DNA from: Limnohabitans curvus
GTDB lineage: Bacteria > Pseudomonadota > Gammaproteobacteria > Burkholderiales > Burkholderiaceae_C
DNA: 64,000 bases
NCBI RefSeq assembly: GCF_003063475.1
Contig: NZ_NESP01000001.1
Coordinates: 806,001-870,000 of the forward strand
Direction of reading: 5' to 3'
Position numbers and translations under genes: made by a program. Shown piece by piece: positions 55,753-63,583 of the stretch (positions are counted from its first letter, which is position 1; each line of letters begins with the position of its first letter). The notes beneath the pieces were generated by a model, which was not told the DNA's origin, did not search any database, and saw only the letters and a list, made by a program, of their open reading frames with translations.

Positions 55753-56076
55753 AAAGTGTCTAGAGGTTTGGGGGAATGCCAAATGATGCAATGGCGGAGG
55801 TGTACACAACACCGTTGAGGGACCATTTAAAAATGGAGTTAACTCCACCTATTCCTGCGTTTGGTTTGTAAGGTTCACCTGAGTTACTGGGAAAAGAAAA
55901 GGTGTTCTGCTTTACAAAAGGACTTAGATTTTTGACATAAAAAGCTAATGCCGAATCGATGTCCGCTGGCGTTTTTGGAGATGCTTTGTCTAGCCGTAAA
56001 TCAGCATGCGCAAAGGCACAGAAAATACTCAAAACAAGACTTGTCAGAAGTCGTGCAGCCTTCATTGTGGGGCTCC

Positions 56077-56721
56077 TCAAATAAATGCGTGATAAGCAAG
56101 CTTGGTGTATTCACGTCGCTTGAGTACGGGGTTGTTTGAGGCGTTGTTGTAGCCGCCTCGCTCGTATTTTCTGATTTCGCCTGAGTTGACGACCTTCGTC
56201 ACGGCATCAATGCAGGTGTTATCAAGCCCTTTGTCGGCCAGTTCATAACACTTGTTTCGCAACCAAAACCACACAGCAGAACGAACGGCATCTGGCATTT
56301 GAATTAACAAATCTGGCTGCTCAAGCACATCTCGCGTGGCCCCAAAATATTGGACGTAATCTTCTCGGAATTTTTTGTAATTTTCTTTCCCTGTGACTTG
56401 CTTTAGCCCACGACCACGGTAACCCACAACTCAAACGTGTCCAATGCGTCTTTGGCTTTGATATCTGGTAAAGCACCTTGGGCATCCGTTTTGATGCGAA
56501 CCAGCTCTTCGCCCAGCGATACCACCTTGCACTCCAATCCTTCGATGGCTTCACCAATGAAGTCGAACAACCGAAACTTGATCGCCCACTTCGCGGGTTT
56601 TAGGCTGGCCTTGGCTGGCAATAGTTTGTCCAACTTTCTCCCACTCTTGGCGTGCGTTTTGCACCCACGCCTCTACGGAGTCGCTGAGCTTGTGGATGGA
56701 ATGGCGTAGCGTCAACTGCAT
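56077..56721 (-). pseudogene. Decayed type VI effector: Ig-like fragments joined to a partial GH19 lysozyme/chitinase domain
   Basis: Three reading frames carry pieces of one former gene. From 56721 a frame reads LRHSIHKLSDSVEAWVQNAR then QEWEKVGQTIASQGQ, closely matching EVWVQNARQEWKKVGLTIASQGQ of the intact effector at 57418-58821, and stops at 56551. A second frame (to 56403) has AIKFRLFDFIGEAIEGLECK and DALDTFELWV, resembling the intact effector's MFMDKLRHPIEG domain. A third (56427-56077) has GYRGRGLKQVTGKENYKKF and AVRSAVWFWL, the second half of a GH19-type domain. The LysM part, much of the middle and the catalytic Glu region are missing. Frameshifts plus deletion make it non-functional. 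Confidence 0.75.
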
Positions 56722-56728
56722 ATGCACA

Positions 56729-57418
56729 TCACTTCACAGCGCCACACTGACGTAAACGCTTGCGGGCATCAGGAATGTTGTCGATGCGATTGGGGTTACC
56801 AAGGCAGGTATCGTCTTGCTCCACTTCAATCTTGCCGTTGACCGCTTTGACCCTAAAGAGGCTCGTCATACGGAACCAGCCACCACCCGTTGGTGTCACA
56901 GGCAAACCCTGCAATGCCTCAGGAATGAAGTACTGCATCGTTACCAACAGTTCATTATTGGCCTTGTTAGCGATGCCGATAGCAGGCATGGCGTTACAAA
57001 AATGCGGGAAGCGTTCTTTAATTTGCATCGTGTACAGGCCCACCCATTTGCCTTGAGCATCAAAGAACATCAGGTGGCAGCCGTCTACATGCGGCTGTCC
57101 TTCAACGCAACGATAAGAGCGGTAGTTATCAAGATCAAACGTACACACCTCATCAGGGCGTGACTTGAGCATGAAGAGTGCGGGTTGGATGTAGTACAAC
57201 GCATCATCAATGATGAGGCGAAAGCCAATGGGGGTCTGTGGATCGCGAGTTGGAACAGCATTTAACTTGCTATCAACTATCGTTTTGATTGTAAATTTAT
57301 CTGGCCAGTAAGTATCTTTCCAGTCGACATTGGGTAGCTTCAAATCACCCAACTGCACATTCGCCCATGTAGGCATGCACAGCAGCACAATTAAGCCGAG
57401 AGTTAATTTTTTCAACAT
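56729..57418 (-). CDS. Putative periplasmic immunity protein of the muramidase effector
   Basis: A 229-residue secreted protein. The signal peptide is clear (KKLTLGLIVLLCMPTWANV, cleavage near residue 20). The mature domain has paired cysteines (CTFDLDNYRSYRCVEGQPHVDGC read in parts; TCLGNPNRI and LRQCGAVK), consistent with disulfides. It has no known family I can name. Its C-terminal DDTCLGNPNRIDNIPDARKR matches the split homologue downstream. The ATG shares one base with the effector stop (TGATG). Effector then exported cysteine-rich protein is the order expected for a periplasm-targeting T6SS effector and its immunity. The assignment is by context and paralogy. Confidence 0.7.
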   Translation of the reverse strand: MLKKLTLGLIVLLCMPTWANVQLGDLKLPNVDWKDTYWPDKFTIKTIVDSKLNAVPTRDPQTPIGFRLIIDDALYYIQPALFMLKSRPDEVCTFDLDNYRSYRCVEGQPHVDGCHLMFFDAQGKWVGLYTMQIKERFPHFCNAMPAIGIANKANNELLVTMQYFIPEALQGLPVTPTGGGWFRMTSLFRVKAVNGKIEVEQDDTCLGNPNRIDNIPDARKRLRQCGAVK

Positions 57419-58821
57419 CACACACCCGCTTTCTTGTATTCGTTGTAAGCAGCTTCTAGCCTTACGTGGTAGTTATCTGCTTCATACCCTGGTCCGTTGT
57501 AGTTGTAGGCCATCATTCGCCAGTCTTTGTCCTTTACAGCTTGATGCAAAGTCTTGTGTCGGCCGATGGTTTTTTTGTGGGCATCCAAAATCGGTGCTGC
57601 TGGCTTCTTCTCAATAAACGCCGTGAGCAAAGCCAGTTGCCCTTTTTCACCTGAGCACATCACTTTGACAAATTCAGTCAAGTCGGGCCTGTCACAAATC
57701 TTGTGGTTCTCTCCCATGATTTGGAACTTACCCCATGAGCAGGCTTTGAGTGCCTCGTCTTTGTCGAGTCGATAGGCATTGAGCAGACGCAAGTAGGTGT
57801 TGCCGTTGTAAGTGTCTTGCTCCTCATCGACACGGTTGTCGTGTGTGTAGGCGTGTGGGTTTTCGTCCCCCAAATAGGCTTGCACCTGTTCGTTGTTCAT
57901 GCCGATGGATGAGACAGTTTTGCCGCCGATTTTCTTTTTCGCACGCACATACGCTTGAGGCCATGACACATCAGGGTTCACCTTGTCGTACTGATGCTTG
58001 GTTAATCGGCTGAACTTGTGCCGTTCATACAAGATATAAGGGACATGCACATTGCCATCTTTTCTGAGTTGCCAATAGGCATTGCGTCCGCCGCTTTCTA
58101 CTTTGGCGAAGGCTTTTAAAACGTTGATGTCGCATGCCAGTTGGAAGGCTGCTTTTTTCCAATCCTCCTCCGTAATCGACTCATCCTTATAGCCTTTGAA
58201 GTACTCAATCAGGTCTTGCGGAATGTCCACCGACAGCTCAATGGTGTTGTGCGCGGCGCTTGTGTTTTTGTGAACGGGGCTGCCTGCCTTAACGGGCGTA
58301 CCTTTGGCTTTGCCGTCGTGTGGCTTGTCGGCTGCGTGTGCGGGGGCGTGTTTTTTCTTGGCCGCTTCAGGGTCGTGCGGAGCCAGTTGATGTGTGATCT
58401 TGATGCTGGGTGAGACCATGTTCATCCACTGTTGGCCTTGGCTGGCAATGGTTAGTCCAACTTTTTTCCACTCTTGGCGTGCGTTTTGCACCCACACCTC
58501 TACCTCAGCACCAAGTTTTGCCAACTCCAGCTCAGGCAACAACCCACACGCATTGCTTTGACATAGATGTTCTTTTCCATCTAATTTGAGCTTGGCGGCA
58601 ATGCCCTCTATGGGATGACGCAACTTGTCCATAAACATGACTTGCAATGTGTCTTTTGGAGGCAGCGGTGGTTCCAAATAAATCACTTGCCCGATGTACA
58701 AAACATTTGGGTTTTTGATTTGGTTGATATCCACCAACTCTTGAACCGTCTTCTTGTAAAAACGTGCAATTCCACCAAGGGTGTCGCCTCTTGCGGCCGT
58801 ATGTGATGAAGGGTTTGTCAT
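57418..58821 (-). CDS. T6SS-linked LysM-DUF3380 N-acetylmuramidase, probable antibacterial effector
   Basis: A 467-residue peptidoglycan hydrolase. LysM occupies residues 7-50 (TAARGDTLGGIARFYKKTV, VLYIGQVIYLE). An Ig-like/adaptor region spans about 57-140 (MFMDKLRHPIEGIAAKL, VEVWVQNARQEWKKVGL). A Lys/His/Ala-rich linker spans about 145-192. The muramidase domain (about 200-465) has LKAFAKVESGGRNAYW with the presumed catalytic Glu242, PYILYERHKFSRLT, CSWGKFQIMGENHK and MAYNYNGPGYEADNYH, matching DUF3380 (N-acetylmuramidase). There is no signal peptide, which fits delivery by a VgrG spike rather than Sec. AAGGACA precedes the ATG. It lies 9 bp after vgrG and overlaps the immunity gene by one base. 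Confidence 0.88.
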   Translation of the reverse strand: MTNPSSHTAARGDTLGGIARFYKKTVQELVDINQIKNPNVLYIGQVIYLEPPLPPKDTLQVMFMDKLRHPIEGIAAKLKLDGKEHLCQSNACGLLPELELAKLGAEVEVWVQNARQEWKKVGLTIASQGQQWMNMVSPSIKITHQLAPHDPEAAKKKHAPAHAADKPHDGKAKGTPVKAGSPVHKNTSAAHNTIELSVDIPQDLIEYFKGYKDESITEEDWKKAAFQLACDINVLKAFAKVESGGRNAYWQLRKDGNVHVPYILYERHKFSRLTKHQYDKVNPDVSWPQAYVRAKKKIGGKTVSSIGMNNEQVQAYLGDENPHAYTHDNRVDEEQDTYNGNTYLRLLNAYRLDKDEALKACSWGKFQIMGENHKICDRPDLTEFVKVMCSGEKGQLALLTAFIEKKPAAPILDAHKKTIGRHKTLHQAVKDKDWRMMAYNYNGPGYEADNYHVRLEAAYNEYKKAGV

Positions 58822-58830
58822 GACGTGTCC

Positions 58831-61659
58831 TTATGTTTGGCCTTCATCAAGTGAATTGATTTCTGTCTGCCAGTGATCATCACTTTTAAGATAAATATCG
58901 GCATCTCCTGCTTGACCGGCAAATACGAATCTTTGCGAACTTGTTTCAGACAGCGGCATGCTGGCAATTTTTTCTCCATCAGCATCGACCGACAGATTTG
59001 AAAAACTTGTTGCAGCCTCTGGCAAAAAATCAGCGTTTTGAAGTGCAGATGAATCGAGTCGAAGGCTGTTATCAGCCAGTATTGGTATGACTGGCAACTT
59101 GGGCATCGCCACAGCCGCCGCACTCGCAGGCGTAAACGTTTGATGGTCAGCTGCATACACATGGTCGTAGCCTGGTGTCACCCACTTCACCCCTTCGGGA
59201 GTGATGGTGACTTCGGTAGGGCCGCTTTGCAAACGTATGCCTTTGGCCGCAGTGGCTTTAATCCAATCCCCCGTGCTCATGATTTCCACCACCCGCTTGG
59301 CAATCAACTCCATGTCGTTGTCCTGCGCCTGTAGTTGCACCTTGCCCTTGGCGCTGAAGATGCGTATGCCTTGTTGTGCAAACAGTCTCAGGTGTTCTTT
59401 GACGCTCGCCAACAAACTCCTGCCCGTGCTGATGCTGGTGTGCCCACCACTGGTGATGGCGTGATGCTGACCACTGTGCTGGTGCGTTGTTTGAGTCGTT
59501 GTGCTTTGAATCCCCGCAGGGCTGGCCATGATCAGGTATGGCTCTGTGAGCTCTGGGTGTTGTCCCTCTTCTCCCTTTGCTTCTCCCTTGATCGCCTCGT
59601 TCTGCGCCTTCAGCTGCTTGGCCACCTCGTCTTGGTCATCCGCATCATGCGCTTGATGGTCTTTGGCAAGGTTGGCTAAGGTCTCGTGTTGGTCTCGGGC
59701 TTGGGTCAAGCGGCTGGTGGTCTCGCCCATGTCCAGCATGTGCGATTGCGCTTGGCTTCGGCCTTCGGTGCTGATGAGCAAGCCGTCTTTGGCGCGAATC
59801 GCACCATGGTTGTCTGTGCGCAGCTCAAACCCTTCACCCCTGGCATCTTTGCGGCCTTGGTTGTCTTCAATCCTGCTGATATGGCCCAGGCTGAGTTGGC
59901 TGTGGGCGTGGTCGCTTTTGAGCTGAGCTTGGATCTTGGCTTCGGTGTCATCCAAGATGAGGTGGTTGCTGCGACCTGCGGCTGAGTTGCCGCCACTGGG
60001 GGTGAGCTCTCGGCTTCTAAACCCACTTAAGGCTTGGCTGGAGGGCAAGGCCCAAGGCGGCATGTTGAGCTGGTTGTACACACGGCCTGTGCAGATGGGG
60101 GCGTCTGGGTCTCCACCCAAGAAATCCACAATGACTTCTTGGCCCACGCGTGGCACATGCATGGCACCTAACTGGTTGCCTGCCCACGCGCTGCCAACGC
60201 GTACCCAGCAAGAGCTGTTTTGGTTCTTCTGGCCGTAGCGGTCCCAGTGGAACTGCACTTTGATGCGCCCTAGTTGGTCGGTGTAGAGGTTGCTCTCTGC
60301 GGTGTCTGCACTGGGGCCACACACCACAGCGGTTTCTGGGCCGTGGGTGCGGGGTTTTTCATTCGCAAAGGCTGGGCGCAATGCCTCGGTGCTGGGCTGC
60401 ACATCAAACTGGGTAACCACTCGCCATTGGCCGCTTAGGCGTTGGGCGTCGCTCAAGGCTTTGATGTTGAGTGCTTGCACGGAGCTGATGACGTTTTGCA
60501 ATATTTGTTGTGCAGCATTGCTGCTGTCACGCTGGGTGTCTTCACTGACGTTTTCAATCAAGACGTGCGTGCCCAGAGTGATGTACTCGGTGTTGGCTTT
60601 GCTTTGCGGGTACTCGCTGAGCTTGAAGGTGCTGCCCGCTTGAATACCCCGCACATGCCCCACGCCACTGGCGCGCAGCCCGTCTTGGCGCAAGGCCTGC
60701 ATGCGCAGACGGGCCAAGTGCTTGCCTTGCTCTTCGGTTTGGTTGGCTGGCTTGGTGGCCCCCGCATTGGGCTGGGCGTAGCGGGTTTGGTGCCACTGGT
60801 ACACCTCTTGGGTGTTGTGGCCCGTGTTGCGAGGCGCTTTGTGCTCTGACGCTAAGTCTGTCTTGGGGCGGGTGTAGTCATACTCCACGCTCGCAAAACG
60901 GGCACTGACCATTTGTTCTGCGGGGCTGAAGGCATGGATGTATTCACGGTCTAGCTTGTGACCCAGTGGATAGAACGGGTAATCATGTGCGGGTTTGAAT
61001 GCACCGTTGTGGTCTGACAAGACCAAGCGGTGTACGCCACCTGAGTGTTCGAAGTGGTAGTTAATGCCCCAGGTTTGCATGAGGCGGGTGACAAATTCAA
61101 AATCACTCTCGTTGTACTGCACGCAGTAGTCGCGCACGGGGTAGCTCTCGATGAGCCTGCGCTCCACAGCAAAGGGGTAGTCCGCCAGCACGGCGTTGAT
61201 GACGTCAACGGGGGTTTGGTCTTGAAATACTTTGCAGTCACTGGTGAGCGTGGCTAGGTGTAGCCACGAGCGCAGGGTCAACTCATACAGTGCATGGCGG
61301 CTGTCTTCACCCAAAAACCTTGCTTGCGTGATGAGGCCTGAGATTTCTCGCACGCCTGCGTCTTGGTTGCTCATGCCAGCAAGACCGGCCAAGCCCGCCA
61401 CAAACGAGCCGTGGCCTTCGAGTTCAATTTGGCAGCACAGCTCGTGGCCGACCAGGTCTTGCAGCGCATAGTTGGCTGCAGCACCGCCCACGAAGTTCAA
61501 CGCATCGGGGGTTTGCAAGGTCAGCTTGTATTCAAACAGCTGGTTGAGGCCTTCTGCGCCTTCGAGTTTTAAGGGCACCAAGCTGCCCGCACCCACCACT
61601 TGGTCTAAAGCGGAGCTTTGGACGCTTAACGGGCGCTTGGTGGTGAAGAGATGCTGCAT
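58831..61659 (-). CDS. vgrG: Type VI secretion system tip protein VgrG (TssI) with C-terminal extension
   Basis: A 942-residue spike protein. The gp27-like N-terminal part contains FEYKLTLQTPDALNFVG, RFLGEDSRHALYELTLRSWL, VQYNESDFEFVTRLMQTWGI and YEHAFSPAEQM-like bases. The gp5-like OB fold follows: LYTDQLGRIKVQFHWDRYG, SSCWVRVGSAWAG, HVPRVGQEVIVDFLGGDPD. NHLILDDTEAKIQAQLKSDH starts the beta-helix. DUF2345 (about 690-850) includes SGGHTSISTGRSLLASVKEH and MELIAKRVVEIMSTGDW. The last 80 or so residues (after MPKLPVIPILADN) lie outside the usual VgrG core and may bind the effector. No other T6SS structural genes are in the window, so this is a satellite vgrG cluster. Confidence 0.97.
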   Translation of the reverse strand: MQHLFTTKRPLSVQSSALDQVVGAGSLVPLKLEGAEGLNQLFEYKLTLQTPDALNFVGGAAANYALQDLVGHELCCQIELEGHGSFVAGLAGLAGMSNQDAGVREISGLITQARFLGEDSRHALYELTLRSWLHLATLTSDCKVFQDQTPVDVINAVLADYPFAVERRLIESYPVRDYCVQYNESDFEFVTRLMQTWGINYHFEHSGGVHRLVLSDHNGAFKPAHDYPFYPLGHKLDREYIHAFSPAEQMVSARFASVEYDYTRPKTDLASEHKAPRNTGHNTQEVYQWHQTRYAQPNAGATKPANQTEEQGKHLARLRMQALRQDGLRASGVGHVRGIQAGSTFKLSEYPQSKANTEYITLGTHVLIENVSEDTQRDSSNAAQQILQNVISSVQALNIKALSDAQRLSGQWRVVTQFDVQPSTEALRPAFANEKPRTHGPETAVVCGPSADTAESNLYTDQLGRIKVQFHWDRYGQKNQNSSCWVRVGSAWAGNQLGAMHVPRVGQEVIVDFLGGDPDAPICTGRVYNQLNMPPWALPSSQALSGFRSRELTPSGGNSAAGRSNHLILDDTEAKIQAQLKSDHAHSQLSLGHISRIEDNQGRKDARGEGFELRTDNHGAIRAKDGLLISTEGRSQAQSHMLDMGETTSRLTQARDQHETLANLAKDHQAHDADDQDEVAKQLKAQNEAIKGEAKGEEGQHPELTEPYLIMASPAGIQSTTTQTTHQHSGQHHAITSGGHTSISTGRSLLASVKEHLRLFAQQGIRIFSAKGKVQLQAQDNDMELIAKRVVEIMSTGDWIKATAAKGIRLQSGPTEVTITPEGVKWVTPGYDHVYAADHQTFTPASAAAVAMPKLPVIPILADNSLRLDSSALQNADFLPEAATSFSNLSVDADGEKIASMPLSETSSQRFVFAGQAGDADIYLKSDDHWQTEINSLDEGQT

Positions 61660-61696
61660 GGAGATTCTCTCTTTGAACGGAAAAGAGAGAATCGTA
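61660..61696 (-). promoter_or_regulatory. Hairpin sequestering the vgrG ribosome-binding site
   Basis: On the minus strand GATTCTCTCTTT pairs perfectly (12 bp) with AAAGAGAGAATC across a 7-base loop. The second arm contains the AGAGAGA Shine-Dalgarno-like bases and ends 3 bases before the vgrG ATG. Melting or binding of this stem would be needed for efficient initiation. Confidence 0.65.
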
Positions 61697-61718
61697 TAGG
61701 AACTTATAGGTTAATTTT

Positions 61719-61739
61719 AGGCACTTTAGTGCCTTTTTT
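61719..61739 (+). terminator. Small hairpin with T-run between SDR and vgrG genes
   Basis: AGGCAC pairs with GTGCCT over a TTTA loop, followed by TTTTT on the plus strand. Both neighbouring genes run leftward, so on their strand the tail is A-rich then AATT. It may still act weakly on the SDR transcript or stop antisense transcription. Confidence 0.4.
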
Positions 61740-61798
61740 AAATGACTTACAAAACATGAAAAGAGTCATCTGAACCAGATGTACAAAAAGCAATGCTC

Positions 61799-62593
61799 TT
61801 AAAACGTGCCTGCGTAAGCCCCGCCATCGGTCAAGATGTTTTGACCCGTCATGTAGCCCGCTTGCGCTGAGCACAAAAACGCGCAGGTGTCGCCAAACTC
61901 TTGCGGGTGACCAAAGCGTTGCGCAGGAATGGTTCTTTTGCGCGCTTCGGCAATCGCCTCGATGGGCTGGCCAGTTTTGTCTGCCGCACCTTTCATCGTG
62001 CCTTTGAGTCGGTCGGTGTCATACGCGCCGGGTAGCAAGTTGTTGATGGTCACGTTGTTGGCCGCCAGTTTTTGCGTGCGTGCCACACCCGCCACAAAAC
62101 CCGTCAATCCTGAACGTGCGCCATTGGACAAGCCCAAGATGTCGATGGGCGCCTTCACCGCACTGGAGGTGATGTTGATGATGCGGCCAAAGCCTCGCTC
62201 GGCCATGCCATCCACCGTGGCTTTGATCAGCTCAATGGGTGTGAGCATGTTGGCATCGACCGCCTTGATCCAATCGTCGCGTTCCCAGTTGCGAAAGTCG
62301 CCGGGTGGCGGACCGCCTGCGTTGGTCACCACGATGTCAAAGTTTTTACCGGGGCCACCGGCCACCGACCAAATGGCTTCGCGACCTTGCTCGGTGGTGA
62401 TGTCCACCGCCACCGCGAGGATGGTGGTACCCAGCTTGCGCAGCTCAGTGGCCGCAGCGTCTAGCGCCTCAGCACCACGCGCCACGATGACCACGTTGAC
62501 GCCTTCGCGTGCGAGTGACTGCGCACAGCCAAAACCCAAGCCCTTGCTTGCGCCACCCACCAATGCCCATTTACCTTTGATACCTAAATCCAT
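61799..62593 (-). CDS. SDR-family oxidoreductase with non-canonical active site
   Basis: A 264-residue Rossmann-fold protein. The cofactor loop is LVGGASKGLGFGCAQSLA near residue 12, and the NAG motif is VVTNAGGPPPG near residue 90. The catalytic Ser is present in INITSSAVKAP near residue 142. The following helix reads GLSNGARSGLTGFVAGV where classical enzymes have YxxxK: by alignment Ser replaces Tyr and Arg replaces Lys. The C-terminus (MTGQNILTDGGAYAGTF) is standard. The ATG shares one base with the stop of the upstream EamA gene (TGATG). The reaction is unassigned and the enzyme may use a different acid/base. Confidence 0.88.
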   Translation of the reverse strand: MDLGIKGKWALVGGASKGLGFGCAQSLAREGVNVVIVARGAEALDAAATELRKLGTTILAVAVDITTEQGREAIWSVAGGPGKNFDIVVTNAGGPPPGDFRNWERDDWIKAVDANMLTPIELIKATVDGMAERGFGRIINITSSAVKAPIDILGLSNGARSGLTGFVAGVARTQKLAANNVTINNLLPGAYDTDRLKGTMKGAADKTGQPIEAIAEARKRTIPAQRFGHPQEFGDTCAFLCSAQAGYMTGQNILTDGGAYAGTF

Positions 62594-63501
62594 CACTTCG
62601 CTCCGTACTTAGAAACAATAAACACACCGCTTAACACCAAAAGGGTACCCACACCAATCCATATGTTCAGCGGCTCATTCAGCACCCAGACGCCCATCGC
62701 GATGGTGGCCATGGGGCCAATCATGCCTGTTTGTGCAGTCAAAGCAGCACCGATGCGTTCAATGGCCATCATCACCATGAGGACAGGTGCAACCGTGCAC
62801 GCCAAGGCATTGAGTAAGGCCAGCCACAACACCTCTACAGGCACATGCGCCGCAGACAGTGGGCGCAGCAACACAAACTGTGCAATGCAGCACACGCACG
62901 CCACACTGGTGGCCCACCCCACCAATCGCAAAGAGCCAATGCGGTTCACCATCTGACCGCTGAAAATCAAATACATCGCATACGTCACAGCGCTCGCAAA
63001 AATCAATCCGCTGCCCAAGGCCACGTCGGCACCTGACAGCGTGAGCTCATGCGCAAACACCAGCAGCACCCCGCTGTAGCTCACGCCCATCGCCAACATG
63101 CGAATCGGTTGAATGGGGTTTTTGTACAGCGCCCAACCGAGCAACACGACCAGCGTAGGGTTGAGGTACAGAATGAGCCGCTCTAAGCTGGCCGTGATGT
63201 ATTGCAAGCCTAAAAAGTCAAGGTAGCTCGACAAGTAGTAGCCCACAAAACCAAGCCCCATGATATTCAACACATCGCGACGGGTCAGCGGGTTTTCGCG
63301 CGCGATGGCTTGACGCTCAGCCCACAAGCCCATGGCAATGAAAAACGGCAGCGCAAACAACATGCGGTACATGATGACGGTGACCGCATCCACGCCATAC
63401 ACATAAGACAGCTTGACGATGATGGCCTTGCCGCTGAACGCAATGGCACCCGCAGCCGCTAAAAGAAGCCCCGACAAAGCAGGACGTTGGACAGAATTCA
63501 T
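62593..63501 (-). CDS. EamA/DMT-superfamily transporter
   Basis: A 302-residue membrane protein with ten hydrophobic segments. It has AGAIAFSGKAIIVKLSYVYG at the N-terminus, YLSSYLDFLGLQYITASLER at the end of the third helix, and GPMATIAMGVWVLNEPLNIW in the second repeat, all typical of EamA. It is a different subfamily from the EamA gene at 53148. It is the first gene of a two-gene leftward unit with the SDR. The transported compound is unknown. Confidence 0.9.
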   Translation of the reverse strand: MNSVQRPALSGLLLAAAGAIAFSGKAIIVKLSYVYGVDAVTVIMYRMLFALPFFIAMGLWAERQAIARENPLTRRDVLNIMGLGFVGYYLSSYLDFLGLQYITASLERLILYLNPTLVVLLGWALYKNPIQPIRMLAMGVSYSGVLLVFAHELTLSGADVALGSGLIFASAVTYAMYLIFSGQMVNRIGSLRLVGWATSVACVCCIAQFVLLRPLSAAHVPVEVLWLALLNALACTVAPVLMVMMAIERIGAALTAQTGMIGPMATIAMGVWVLNEPLNIWIGVGTLLVLSGVFIVSKYGAK

Positions 63502-63583
63502 TCGTGAAAATAACCAGTAAGTCTTGAGTTTATGTGAGCCTTAGGCGCGGGCGTGTCACAAACGCTCGGTACCATTGGGGGGT

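Larger units (their letters stand above)
54552..55781 (+). mobile_element. IS3-family insertion sequence, copy 2 (1230 bp, with 3-bp target duplication AAT)
   Basis: Terminal repeats TGGCATTCCCCCAAA... are present at both ends. AAT lies at 54549-54551 and again at 55782-55784. The length, terminal bases and encoded proteins equal those of copy 1 in the opposite orientation 30 kb away. The element lies inside the immunity-like gene and is transcribed against it. Confidence 0.97.
54074..56065 (-). pseudogene. Second immunity-like secreted protein, split by IS3 copy 2
   Basis: The coding parts are 56065-55782 (N-terminal) and 54551-54074 (C-terminal). Removing the 1230-bp element and one AAT restores an unbroken frame that reads VYTSAIAS-FAVDNDMIPE across the junction. 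The restored protein is about 253 residues. It has a signal peptide (MKAARLLTSLVLSIFCAFAHA). Its C-terminus, CLDSTNRIANLGTARKRLRE, matches CLGNPNRIDNIPDARKRLRQ of the intact neighbour at 56729-57418. It was therefore probably the periplasmic immunity partner of the decayed effector just upstream. GAGGAG precedes the ATG. The 5' part alone could still give a truncated exported peptide. Confidence 0.85.

Noticed and set aside
57418..58821. Phage lysis cassette explanation for the LysM-muramidase
   Set aside because: No holin or phage genes adjoin. The gene is 9 bp after vgrG, has a T6-type adaptor region and is followed by a secreted immunity-like gene.
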